From an uncultured Porticoccus sp. (lineage in GTDB: Bacteria; Pseudomonadota; Gammaproteobacteria; Pseudomonadales; Porticoccaceae): DNA of 64,000 nt. Under the pieces are notes generated by a model that saw only the letters and a program-made list of their open reading frames with translations, had not been told where the DNA came from and made no database searches. Both the position numbers and the translations under genes were made by a program. Below, in pieces: positions 10,157-19,508 of the stretch (the first letter of the stretch is position 1; each line of letters begins with the position of its first letter). The stretch covers positions 248,001 to 312,000 of the forward strand of contig CAMYLT010000003.1 in assembly GCA_947259505.1 (NCBI GenBank), given 5' to 3'.

Positions 10157-10975
10157 TCAGGGCAAACTTACTCCGTTTTCACCCACTTTTTCAACGGCCG
10201 GTTGATAATGCTGCTTTGCCGACTGTTGCAGCCAGTATTGGGATAGGTCAGTATCTTTTAGTTGGCCTACACCCGTTTCATACATGACAGATAATGCGTA
10301 CTGGGCCTCTGCATTTCCGCCTTCTGCCGCTATTTTAAATAATTCTCCGGCGCGATTGATGTCTTGTTCTACTCCGAGCCCAGTCTCGTAGAGCCAGGCC
10401 AAACGGGTCATGGCGACGTAATCGGGCGGGGAGGCCTCCGCCATCTCGATCAATAGTTCCCGGGCCTGATCCACCTCGCCTTTTGCAATTAACTGCCTGA
10501 CTTTCAGCATGGGGTCATCTGATGTACTGCCTCCGAGGCTGATGGATTTCAGCATCTCGGAGGCGTCCTCATCGCCGTCCAGAGCGGCGATGGTCAGCCA
10601 GTGGGTCGCTGTTTCGGCGCTCACCAGATCGGGGTAGTTCATATGCATGAGGCCCACCTGATAGGCACCTGCACGACTACCCTTATCGGCGGCCTGCAGG
10701 TAGTAATCCCTGGCTTGGAGAAGGTCTTTTTCAACCCCCATGCCCTGTTCGTACAAAATGCCCATATTGAATGCCGCCTCGCCGCTGCCTTTGCCGGTAA
10801 TGTGCAGCCACATCTCCCGGGCCACCTCGTAGTGGGCCATCTTGAATTCCGCGTAGGCCAGATAGAGCTGCATTTTTGGTTCTGCGGCATGGAATTCTTC
10901 AGACAGTTCCACCTCTGCCTGTGCGCAGAGCGATACCAGTAATGTGATCAGCAATATTCGGGTCTTGGCAAACAT
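10157..10975 (-). CDS. Secreted Sel1-repeat (SLR) protein
   Basis: Signal peptide MFAKTRILLITLLVSLCAQA; Sel1 repeats (AAFNMGILYEQGMGVEKDLLQARDYYLQAADKGS). Confidence 0.85.
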   Translation of the reverse strand: MFAKTRILLITLLVSLCAQAEVELSEEFHAAEPKMQLYLAYAEFKMAHYEVAREMWLHITGKGSGEAAFNMGILYEQGMGVEKDLLQARDYYLQAADKGSRAGAYQVGLMHMNYPDLVSAETATHWLTIAALDGDEDASEMLKSISLGGSTSDDPMLKVRQLIAKGEVDQARELLIEMAEASPPDYVAMTRLAWLYETGLGVEQDINRAGELFKIAAEGGNAEAQYALSVMYETGVGQLKDTDLSQYWLQQSAKQHYQPAVEKVGENGVSLP

Positions 10976-11405
10976 AGCAATTACTCGGGCTGACAATAGG
11001 TTCACTATAGAGCATTGAAACAGCCTGCCTGCCAAAGTGCCACGGTGCTTTAGTCCAAAGAGGTAGGAGATGTCTTCCAACCGGTTTAGGGATGATGTGG
11101 CGATTGAAATACTATGTTCAGGGGACTGCCACTCCGACCCGTATTGGATTCACAATGACTGGGACTTTAGTTGGCTGGAAGAGGGTTAAGTACCACGTCG
11201 GCTGGTTGTTGATATGACTTCTCTGGCTTGACTGGACGAGCCAAGTTGGACCAGAAGTGCTAGTGAACATCTCAGGAAGTTGTCCGGTAGGGCAAGAGAC
11301 TAAATTAGGTACGCTGGCCTCATTCGGGTCGCTGTATATGTTGCACAGGCCCATGTCAGCGAGTATTGTTGCCTGAAAGTGTTTGGTATTAGGTGAGGAA
11401 TCCAC

Positions 11406-13196
11406 TTGAAGCCAACCGATATAATAAAAGACAAAGAGTACTTCCACCGGGTCGTCGACTGTCAGTTTGCCTGCCCAGCTCATACCCCTGTTCCTGAATA
11501 TATTCGCCTGATCGCGCAGCAGCGATACACAGAAGCCTACATGATCAACTGGGAATCCAATGTGTTTCCCGGTGTGCTGGGCCGTACCTGTGATCGCCCC
11601 TGTGAGCCAGCCTGCCGTCGGGGTCGAGTTGAGGAAGAGCCGGTTGCCATCTGTCGTTTAAAGCGTGTGGCGGCAGATCATAAAGATGAAATCTCAGCGC
11701 ATTTGCCAGTTATCCCGACTACTAAAAATGGTCGAAAAATAGCTTTGGTGGGTGCGGGCCCGGCTTCATTGACTGTGGCGAGAGATTTGGCACCCCTCGG
11801 CTATGAGCTTCATGTTTACGACGAGCAGAAGAAGGGCGGTGGCTTTATGCGCAGCCAGATACCGTCATTTCGCTTACCTGAATCTGTATTGGATGAAGAA
11901 GTCGGTTATATCCTCGATATGGGGCTCGTGACCCACTTCAATAACTACGTGGACAGTCTCCAGGACTTATTGAGCCAGCAGTATGATGCGGTTTTTGTGG
12001 GTTCCGGCGCGCCTCGTGGGCGGGACCTGGCCAATCTGCCGGGTCGCCAGGAAGCAGACGATTCGATCCATATAGGCATTGATTGGCTGGCCAGCGTGGC
12101 CTTTGAGCACATCGAGACAATCGGCAAACGCGTGGTTGTGTTAGGCGGTGGCAATACCGCCATGGACTGCTGTAGAACGGCCCGTCGTTTGGGTGGAGAA
12201 GACGTGAAGGTCATTGTTCGCAGCCCCTACGAAGAAATGAAAGCTTCCCCGTGGGAAAAAGAAGATGCCACCCACGAGGGTATTCCCATCATAGAAAATC
12301 ACGTGCCCCTGGAGTTTGTCCATGAAGGGGGCAAGTTGGTGGGCATGCGTTTTGAGAAAGTTCAAGCTGTCTACGATGACCATGGCAAGCGTTCCCTGGT
12401 GCCCACGGGTGAAGAACCTGTTCTGTATCCCTGTGATGCCGTGTTAGTGGCAATTGGTCAGGAGAATGCCTTTCCCTGGATCGAAAACGACATCGGCATC
12501 GAGTTTGACGATTGGGGTATGCCGGTACTGAATCCGCAGACTTATCAGTCATCTCTTTCAAATGTTTTCTTTGGCGGGGATGCGGCATTTGGGCCCAAAA
12601 ATATTATTACCGCCGTTGCCCAGGGGCATCAGGCAGCCATCTCGATTGACCTGTTCTGCAACGGACAAAAGGTAGAGGAAAGGCTGCCTCCCAGCACTAA
12701 TCTGGTCAGTCAGAAAATGGGTATTCACGAGTGGAGTTACGATAACGGTATCACCACTGATGACAGAAAAATTGTCCCTTTAGTTGAGCTGACCAGTGCC
12801 CTCCAGAACCGTTCTCTGGAAGTGGAGCTGGGATTCGATGTGCAGACAGCCTTTGTTGAAGCACAACGTTGCCTGAACTGTGATGTGCAGACGGTATTCA
12901 CCGATGACAAATGTATTGAATGCGATGCCTGTGTCGACATCTGTCCCATGGACTGCATCAACTTCATAGAGAATGCCGAAGAGGAAGAGCTTCGGCAAAA
13001 TATCCGTGTGAAGGCCGTTAATGTGGAGCAGGCACTCTATGTATCCGGGGAGCTCAAAACCGGGAAAGTGATGGTGAAGGATGAGGACGTTTGTCTTCAC
13101 TGTGGGCTTTGTGCGGAACGATGTCCCACAGCAGCCTGGGATATGCAGCAGTTCTATTATCAGGTGACCAAGGCCGCGTCAGCATGCAAAAAATAA
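11406..13196 (+). CDS. GltD-like FAD/NAD(P) oxidoreductase with C-terminal 2x[4Fe-4S] ferredoxin domain
   Basis: N-terminal Fer4_20-like CDRPCEPACRRGR, ALVGAGPASLTVARDL and VVVLGGGNTAMDC Rossmann motifs, CIECDACVDICP and CLHCGLCAERCP; TTG start preceded by GAGGA. Confidence 0.88.
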   Translation: MKPTDIIKDKEYFHRVVDCQFACPAHTPVPEYIRLIAQQRYTEAYMINWESNVFPGVLGRTCDRPCEPACRRGRVEEEPVAICRLKRVAADHKDEISAHLPVIPTTKNGRKIALVGAGPASLTVARDLAPLGYELHVYDEQKKGGGFMRSQIPSFRLPESVLDEEVGYILDMGLVTHFNNYVDSLQDLLSQQYDAVFVGSGAPRGRDLANLPGRQEADDSIHIGIDWLASVAFEHIETIGKRVVVLGGGNTAMDCCRTARRLGGEDVKVIVRSPYEEMKASPWEKEDATHEGIPIIENHVPLEFVHEGGKLVGMRFEKVQAVYDDHGKRSLVPTGEEPVLYPCDAVLVAIGQENAFPWIENDIGIEFDDWGMPVLNPQTYQSSLSNVFFGGDAAFGPKNIITAVAQGHQAAISIDLFCNGQKVEERLPPSTNLVSQKMGIHEWSYDNGITTDDRKIVPLVELTSALQNRSLEVELGFDVQTAFVEAQRCLNCDVQTVFTDDKCIECDACVDICPMDCINFIENAEEEELRQNIRVKAVNVEQALYVSGELKTGKVMVKDEDVCLHCGLCAERCPTAAWDMQQFYYQVTKAASACKK

Positions 13197-15028
13197 CATC
13201 GGTCAATGATTTTGTGGTTTGTTTTGCCAACACCAATGGTACGGGTTCAGCCAGTGCCAACAATTTGTTTGCCAAATCAATTTTTCGCATGGGCATACCC
13301 GTCAGCCCCAAGAATGTCTTTCCCTCTAACATTCAGGGCTTACCCACCTGGTATGAAGTGCGGGTAAACGACAAGGGCTACTTGGGTCGGCGGGGTGGTG
13401 TTGATCTCATGGTGGCGATCAACCCCCAGAGCATCGCGCAAGACATTAAGTTGGTGAGCCCCGGCGGCTATTTCCTCTACGACAGTACCAAACCGCTGGA
13501 CGCGGGACTTCGCCGGGATGATATCAACCTGTTGGGAATACCGTTGACGGATATTTCCCGGCGTGAATATACCGACCAGCGCCAAAGGCAACTGTTTAAA
13601 AATGTAATTTATATCGGTGCATTATCAGCACTGCTGGATATGGAATTCGATATACTGAAAAACCTGATTCACGAGCAGTTCAAAGGCAAGGAAAAGCTGA
13701 TCGCGCCCAACATACATGCCCTTGAGCTGGGTTATCAGTACGCGCGGAAAAATTTCGATTGTCCCCTGGGAATTCGCATAGAACGCAGGGCTATGGTTAA
13801 CAATCATATTTTGATGGAGGGTAACGAGGCCCTGGCGCTGGGTGCCATCTATGGTGGTGCCACTGTCGCAGCCTGGTATCCGATTACACCGTCCACCTCG
13901 GTGGTGGAGCAATTTGAAAAATATGCCAAGCGGCTGAGAGTCGATCCTGGTTCCGGAAAATGTAACTACGCGATTGTGCAGGCAGAAGACGAACTGGCGG
14001 CAATTGGCGTGGTCGTCGGCGCCTCCTGGAATGGTGCCAGGGCATTTACCGCCACGTCGGGGCCGGGTGTTTCCCTGATGAATGAGTTTTTGGGTTTGGC
14101 CTATTTTGCCGAAGTGCCGACGGTGTTGATTGATGTGCAGCGTTCCGGCCCCTCCACAGGTATGCCCACCCGAACCCAGCAGTCAGATGTTTTATTGGCA
14201 GCCTATGCGTCCCATGGTGATACCAAGCATGTGCTCTTGTTCCCCGCGACGCCAAAAGAATGTTTTGAGATGAGTGCCGCCAGTTTTGAGTTGGCGGATC
14301 AATTGCAGACCCCGGTGATTATCATGAATGACCTGGACCTGGGGATGAATGAACACTTTTCTGAGCCGTTGGAATGGGATGATGCGACCTGTTACAACCG
14401 TGGCAAAGTGCTATCAGAAACCGATCTGGAAGACATGAAGGAACGTTACGGTCGTTATCTGGATGTAGATAATGATGGCATCTGTTATCGGACCTATCCC
14501 GGCACTCACCCTACCAAAGGTGCGTTCTTTACGCGCGGCACATCTCGCGACCGCTATGCCGTCTACACCGAAAGCAGTGATGCATACGTGGATAATATGG
14601 AACGCTTATTGGTCAAGTGGGAGACGGCCAAAGGGTACGTGCCGAAACCCGAATTCCGGCCTGCGGTTAAAGCGACCACCGATGGCATCATCTACTTTGG
14701 CACCACCAAAGCTTCAGCGGAAGAGGCCCTGGATATCCTGAGCGAGCAGGGTGTTCATCTGGATGCAATGAGAATTAGAAGTTTTCCTTTCAATGCAGAT
14801 GTCGATGCCTTTCTTGAAAACCATGATCGGATCTATGTGGTAGAACAGAACAGAGATGGGCAACTGCGTACCCTGTTGATTAATGAATGTGAGATAGCCC
14901 CTGACAAACTGAAAGCACTTTGCTGTTTTGACGGTATGCCGGTAACTGCCCGCTGGATTATTGATCACGTTCTGGGGGGCGGAAAAGCGACCCGACCGGT
15001 GCTTGCTATCAGGGAGGTTAAAGCATGA
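13184..15028 (+). CDS. 2-oxoacid:acceptor oxidoreductase, fused gamma-alpha subunit (KorA-like)
   Basis: NTNGTGSASAN gamma domain plus YPITPSTSVVE, TSGPGVSLM, DVQRSGPSTGMPTRTQQSDV alpha domain; start taken as ATG 13184 (MQKITSVND). Confidence 0.9.
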   Translation: MQKITSVNDFVVCFANTNGTGSASANNLFAKSIFRMGIPVSPKNVFPSNIQGLPTWYEVRVNDKGYLGRRGGVDLMVAINPQSIAQDIKLVSPGGYFLYDSTKPLDAGLRRDDINLLGIPLTDISRREYTDQRQRQLFKNVIYIGALSALLDMEFDILKNLIHEQFKGKEKLIAPNIHALELGYQYARKNFDCPLGIRIERRAMVNNHILMEGNEALALGAIYGGATVAAWYPITPSTSVVEQFEKYAKRLRVDPGSGKCNYAIVQAEDELAAIGVVVGASWNGARAFTATSGPGVSLMNEFLGLAYFAEVPTVLIDVQRSGPSTGMPTRTQQSDVLLAAYASHGDTKHVLLFPATPKECFEMSAASFELADQLQTPVIIMNDLDLGMNEHFSEPLEWDDATCYNRGKVLSETDLEDMKERYGRYLDVDNDGICYRTYPGTHPTKGAFFTRGTSRDRYAVYTESSDAYVDNMERLLVKWETAKGYVPKPEFRPAVKATTDGIIYFGTTKASAEEALDILSEQGVHLDAMRIRSFPFNADVDAFLENHDRIYVVEQNRDGQLRTLLINECEIAPDKLKALCCFDGMPVTARWIIDHVLGGGKATRPVLAIREVKA

Positions 15029-16077
15029 CTTACATGCGACCTGAATTCCGTCACCCCGATTTGCCCGTTAACGACCTGGGCTATACCAGAAAGGACTACG
15101 AAGGGGCCATATCAACACTCTGTGCCGGCTGTGGGCATGACTCAATCAGCGCTGCGGTTATTCAAGCCTGTTTCGAGTTGGCGATTGAGCCACACAAAGT
15201 GGCAAAAATATCAGGCATTGGCTGTTCATCCAAAACGCCAACCTACTTTTTAGGCAAATCTCACGGGTTTAACTCGGTACATGGGCGGATGCCTTCCGTA
15301 GCCACAGGTGCCAACCTCGCCAACCGTGATTTGACTTACATAGGTGTTTCCGGCGACGGCGATACTGCTTCAATTGGTATGGGGCAGTTTACCCACGCGG
15401 TTCGCCGCAATCTCAATATGCTGTATCTGGTGGAAAACAATGGTTGTTATGGTTTGACCAAAGGTCAGGATTCAGCCACATCAGATATCGGTTCAATTGG
15501 CAAAAAGGGCACGCCTAACCTGTTTGAGCCGATCGATCTCTGTACCCTGGCACTGGAATTGGGCGCAACATTTGTCGCCCGCAGTTTTTCCGGGGATAAA
15601 GACCAGCTCGTGCCATTAATCAAGGCTGCCATCAGTCATTGCGGCTTCGCACTGATCGATGTGATGTCGCCCTGTGTAACATTCAACAACAACCCAAACT
15701 CCACCAAAGGTTACGAGTTTGTTCGCGACCATATTGCGGCCACCGGCAAGACCGACTTTATTCCCGTGCGTAAGGAAATCATGGCGGAATATAACCCGGG
15801 CTTTACCCAGGAAGTTACCCTGCACGACGGCTCGGTGATACACCTCTACAAAAACGATAGCGACCTGGATTTACATGACCGTTTGAGCGCCATTCAGGCC
15901 ATCCACCGGTGCAAGGAAAAAAATGAGATCCTTACAGGTCTCTTATACCTCGACCCGGATTGCGAGGATCTGCATCAAATTCTCGGTACTGTAGAAAAAC
16001 CACTGCGTGACCAGGACGAAGAAGTACTTTGCCCTGGCAGTAAGGCACTGGAAGCAATCAACGAAAGTCTGCGTTAA
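15025..16077 (+). CDS. 2-oxoacid:ferredoxin oxidoreductase beta subunit (KorB-like, TPP-binding)
   Basis: CAGCGHDSISAA, GIGCSSKTP, GVSGDGDTASIGMGQF...NNGCYGLTKGQDS; overlaps the KorA stop by 4 nt. Confidence 0.93.
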   Translation: MTYMRPEFRHPDLPVNDLGYTRKDYEGAISTLCAGCGHDSISAAVIQACFELAIEPHKVAKISGIGCSSKTPTYFLGKSHGFNSVHGRMPSVATGANLANRDLTYIGVSGDGDTASIGMGQFTHAVRRNLNMLYLVENNGCYGLTKGQDSATSDIGSIGKKGTPNLFEPIDLCTLALELGATFVARSFSGDKDQLVPLIKAAISHCGFALIDVMSPCVTFNNNPNSTKGYEFVRDHIAATGKTDFIPVRKEIMAEYNPGFTQEVTLHDGSVIHLYKNDSDLDLHDRLSAIQAIHRCKEKNEILTGLLYLDPDCEDLHQILGTVEKPLRDQDEEVLCPGSKALEAINESLR

Positions 16078-16087
16078 TTTAAATAAC

Positions 16088-16120
16088 AAAAAAGCCCCGC
16101 TTTATGGTGGGGCTTTTTTT
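16088..16120 (+). terminator. Intrinsic terminator after the Kor operon
   Basis: AAAAGCCCCGCTTTATGGTGGGGCTTTTTTT. Confidence 0.85.
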
Positions 16121-16206
16121 ATTCTGGATTGGAGCCACAGATCGGTACCTGCTTACAGTTGCTCGCCATACGGGCGTGTGTTGTAGTTGCGGGCTGGTTT
16201 TAACGG

Positions 16207-16908
16207 ATGGTCATAATGAAATACGCGATCAAGCCATTAATTCTGGGATTGTCTTTGTTTTCCAGGGCTTCAGGCAATGTCTATGCAGGGGAATCTGAAG
16301 CACCTGATGTTGGAAGCAGTGACAATACTGCCTCAGTGGCGGATCAATCCCGTTCATTGTCTGTAGCGGAAAAGGCCCAATCGCAATTCTATCGTGGTAG
16401 GACCTCCTACCTTTTCGGCGACTATAAGTCGGCCGCCAAGAGTTTTCACCAGGCCGCAGGGCAAGGGCATGCCAATGCGCAGTTTACCCTTGGGGTGATG
16501 TACTACTAGGGAGATGGTCTCGATCAGGACCACAAAGAAGCGGTCAAATGGTATCGCCTGGCGGCAGATCAGGGGCTGGCTCCCGCGCAGCTCAATGTCG
16601 GCATGATGTACTACCAGGGCGATGGCGTCGACCAGGACTATCGGGAAGCGGCTAGGTGGTATCGCATGGTTGCAGAACAAGGCTTGGCGCAGGCGCAGTT
16701 CAACCTCGGCATGATGCATAACCTTGGGCGGGGCGTTTCCCTGGACCCGGTTCTTGCCTACATGTGGGCAGACCTGGCCGCAGCCAATGATCACCCCAAA
16801 GCGGAAAAATTACGCGGCACTTTGGCGCAAGCGCTGATACCGGCAGATATTTCAAAAGCACAGCAACTGGCAAAGCAGTGTATGGGCAGCAACTACAAGG
16901 CGTGTTGA
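16207..16908 (+). pseudogene. Sel1-repeat protein interrupted by an in-frame TAG
   Basis: Open frame 16207-16506, TAG at 16507-16509, then same-frame continuation GDGLDQDHKEAVKWYRLAADQG...CMGSNYKAC to 16908; homologous repeat position has CAG (YYQGDG). Confidence 0.85.
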
Positions 16909-17001
16909 GGGTTTGAAGGGGACGGCTGAGGGTTACTGTAAGCGATGATCCGGGTGTGGTGCTTTCACAGGGATTGGAATTGAGGTTATTGCTATTCACA
17001 G

Positions 17002-17190
17002 TTATATGGAGGATGCACAGCAGCACTAAGACTGTGTGCTGAGCATGGGGTCAATGCGGAGACGCTCTCCAAAAAGGCCATCTATCCCTGTGATACCTCG
17101 CCGCAGTTCACCGAATAGCTGGATAGCATCGCCAAACGCAGCGGTGTCACGTCTACCGGGTCGGGGCACCAGGATGCCTATTGGATGAAT
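17002..17190 (+). pseudogene. Gene fragment, weakly resembling a DapB-like/diaminopentanoate dehydrogenase-type NAD(P) oxidoreductase
   Basis: Single-frame protein-like sequence ALRLCAEHGVNAETLSKKAIYPCDTSPQFTE*LDSIAKRSGVTSTGSGHQDAYWMNN with internal TAG; family assignment tentative. Confidence 0.4.
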
Positions 17191-17193
17191 AAC

Positions 17194-17303
17194 GCGGCTT
17201 CCCCACTACCTTTCCCGGTAATGTGTAGCCACATTTCCCGGGCCACATCATAGTGAGCCATCTTGAATTCCGCATAGGCCATATACAACTGCATTTTGGG
17301 CTG
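17194..17303 (-). pseudogene. Truncated paralog of the Sel1 gene at 10157-10975
   Basis: Minus-strand translation PKMQLYMAYAEFKMAHYDVAREMWLHITGKGSGEAA matches PKMQLYLAYAEFKMAHYEVAREMWLHITGKGSGEAA (10773-10880 region); about 85% nucleotide identity by eye, most differences at third codon positions. Confidence 0.9.
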
Positions 17304-17306
17304 GGC

Positions 17307-18518
17307 TTATGAATCACCTTGCGCAGTATCCTCCAATGGGGGCGATGGCAAATCAGCAATGTGAGGTTGACGACGACGTCTGGTTTTTACCGGCACCATG
17401 CCGCGCATGGAATCAAGTTTTCCAAAGCAGAGTAGTTTGTCTTTTGCTTCCAGGATGCGCTCTGGCCTTGGGTTTGGGATACTTTTTGCGCCACGGTACA
17501 GGGTGAGCACATTGATATCCTGCTCTCGTAATTTGGTGTCTTGAATGCTGATGCCGACAAACTTTGATCCTTCAGGGATATATATCTCGCTAACCCCGTA
17601 GCCCTTGCTGACGGTGAGACGCTGTCGCACATCAATTTCAGGGAAATCTACCTGTGCCGCAATATATTCGATAACTGCACCGGCTACATCCAACCCCGTA
17701 CATTTTTCGATGCCCTCCAAGCCCGGGGAGGAATTGACTTCCATGATCTGCGGGCCATCTTTGCCCTCTAACATATCGACGCCTGCGACACGCAACCCCA
17801 TAATTTGTGCTGCTCTTACGGCTGTTTCTACATATTCTGGTGAAAGTTCGACAGCTTCAGCCACGCCGCCGCGATGAACGTTACTTCTAAATTCCTGCCC
17901 TTGAGCAACGCGGCGCATAGCTGCCACAACGCGATCGCCAACGACAAAGGCTCTGATGTCCTTTCCCTTGCTTTCCGCTACAAATTTTTGAATTAAAACA
18001 TTCTGCTTTTGACTTTGTAGTAATTCGATAATGGATTCTGCTGCCTTTAAAGATTCAGCCAGTAGAACACCAATACCTTGAGTGCCCTCAATTAATTTAA
18101 TGATAACGGGTGCTCCGCCCACACGTTCAATAGCGGGCAAGACATCTTTCTTATCGCGCACAAAAGTTGTTCTTGGAATGCCAATATGGTGGCGACTAAG
18201 GATTTGTAAACTCCGGAGTTTGTCGCGAGAATTGCTAATTCCATGCGCGGTATTAGCACAAAATACATCCATTTCTTGAAATTGTCTGACTACAGCCGTT
18301 CCGTAATAAGTTATGGAGGCGCCAATCCTCGGTAGGACGGCATCATAAGTGCTTAATGACTTTTGGCGATAATAAAGGTCAGGAACCCCTCGCTGTAGGT
18401 CAATAGCAAATTTAAGTGTATTTAATACTCTAACGTCGTGCCCTCTTTGCAGGGCGGCTTCTTTTAAACGTTGTGTGCTGTATGCGTTTGGTCCACACGA
18501 TAAAATGGCAAGTTTCAT
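17307..18518 (-). CDS. rimK: RimK-family ATP-grasp glutamate ligase with C-terminal RCK_C (TrkA_C)-like domain
   Basis: MKLAILSCGPNAYSTQRLKEAA, ATP-grasp motifs (VIIKLIEGTQGIGVLL, IMEVNSSPGLEGIE); C-terminus VSEIYIPEGSKFVGISIQDTKLREQDINVLTLYRGAKSIPNPRPERILEAKDKLLCFG fits an RCK_C pattern; AGGAG RBS before ATG. Confidence 0.9.
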   Translation of the reverse strand: MKLAILSCGPNAYSTQRLKEAALQRGHDVRVLNTLKFAIDLQRGVPDLYYRQKSLSTYDAVLPRIGASITYYGTAVVRQFQEMDVFCANTAHGISNSRDKLRSLQILSRHHIGIPRTTFVRDKKDVLPAIERVGGAPVIIKLIEGTQGIGVLLAESLKAAESIIELLQSQKQNVLIQKFVAESKGKDIRAFVVGDRVVAAMRRVAQGQEFRSNVHRGGVAEAVELSPEYVETAVRAAQIMGLRVAGVDMLEGKDGPQIMEVNSSPGLEGIEKCTGLDVAGAVIEYIAAQVDFPEIDVRQRLTVSKGYGVSEIYIPEGSKFVGISIQDTKLREQDINVLTLYRGAKSIPNPRPERILEAKDKLLCFGKLDSMRGMVPVKTRRRRQPHIADLPSPPLEDTAQGDS

Positions 18519-18720
18519 ATTGTTTACTCCTGTAACGTTCTGCACAGCACGAGTCAAGCAGATAGAATTAACCTAGTTTTATTGTTCAGTGCTTATTGCT
18601 AGGTTTTATTAATAACGCTATAAGACCATATAAATAGTTTTATAGGTGTACCCTAAATGGGTTAAAGGACCTCTCCTTTATATGCAGGCTGGATTAAAAA
18701 TAGATAGGCCTCGACGCCAA

Positions 18721-19173
18721 CTACACAGGGTTCTCATTTTTAGAGAAAATAAACTCATGGCTAGGGTCTACCATAATTCTATCCTTCATGGCTTCACGCC
18801 CTAATAGCATCAAATAGTTCATCGTCGATCGATCGGTTAATGTCAGCTTGATCTTCCACTCCTCACCTCCCAATTTGATGACTGTTCTGATGACTACGCG
18901 CTTTTCCTTATCAGCAGAGGAGCTTTTAACTACTTTTGTGCCTCTCAATGGCACTGCGGTGTGGACAATCTTTTCAACATTATGAACGTCTGGGTGAATA
19001 TCAAAGCTTACCCACCGTTTTCCTTCCTTGATAAATTCTTCAATATTATCCACATGCAACGAAGAAGTAGCTGCACCTGTGTCAACTCGCATCTCTACAT
19101 TAGATATACCTAGGTCTGGCAGGTCACAGTATTCCAGTGCACCTAGGATAATTTTATTGGACGGTTCAATCAT
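18721..19173 (-). CDS. rimB: RimB-like retropepsin-type protease
   Basis: VDTGAATSSLH active-site motif, LGREAMKDRIMVDPSHEF C-terminus; directly upstream of rimK. Confidence 0.85.
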   Translation of the reverse strand: MIEPSNKIILGALEYCDLPDLGISNVEMRVDTGAATSSLHVDNIEEFIKEGKRWVSFDIHPDVHNVEKIVHTAVPLRGTKVVKSSSADKEKRVVIRTVIKLGGEEWKIKLTLTDRSTMNYLMLLGREAMKDRIMVDPSHEFIFSKNENPV

Positions 19174-19508
19174 GTCTGTGTGTTATGAATCTTGTTATTG
19201 GACGTCAGAGTATACACCACCATCTTTTTATAGGGTTTTTACCTTTATTTTGCATTTGGTTTGTTGGCGCTAAATTTTATGTCAGAGGATAGTTCAAGAT
19301 TTCCACAGTGAAAAAAGTGTTCTTTCATATTCGAATAAAAAGAAGTAATCGACGCCTTAGTGTGTTTGCGTGAGTTAGAAGGTTAGTAGTCTTTAGTGAG
19401 TTACGACGCCAGCTCCACGGAGACAATGAATCGTCGTACTGGAGTGCCTTTGAATATTCGGTTTCGCATGATGGCTCCTTAAAAAAGCATCTGAGTCACG
19501 ACTCATGA

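Noticed and set aside
11118-11483. Minus-strand ORF overlapping the start of the GltD-like gene
   Set aside because: No recognisable domain, overlaps a strong RBS/start; probably non-coding.
19426-19482. 18-aa ORF MNRRTGVPLNIRFRMMAP with a weak GGAG
   Set aside because: Too short and no independent support; recorded only.
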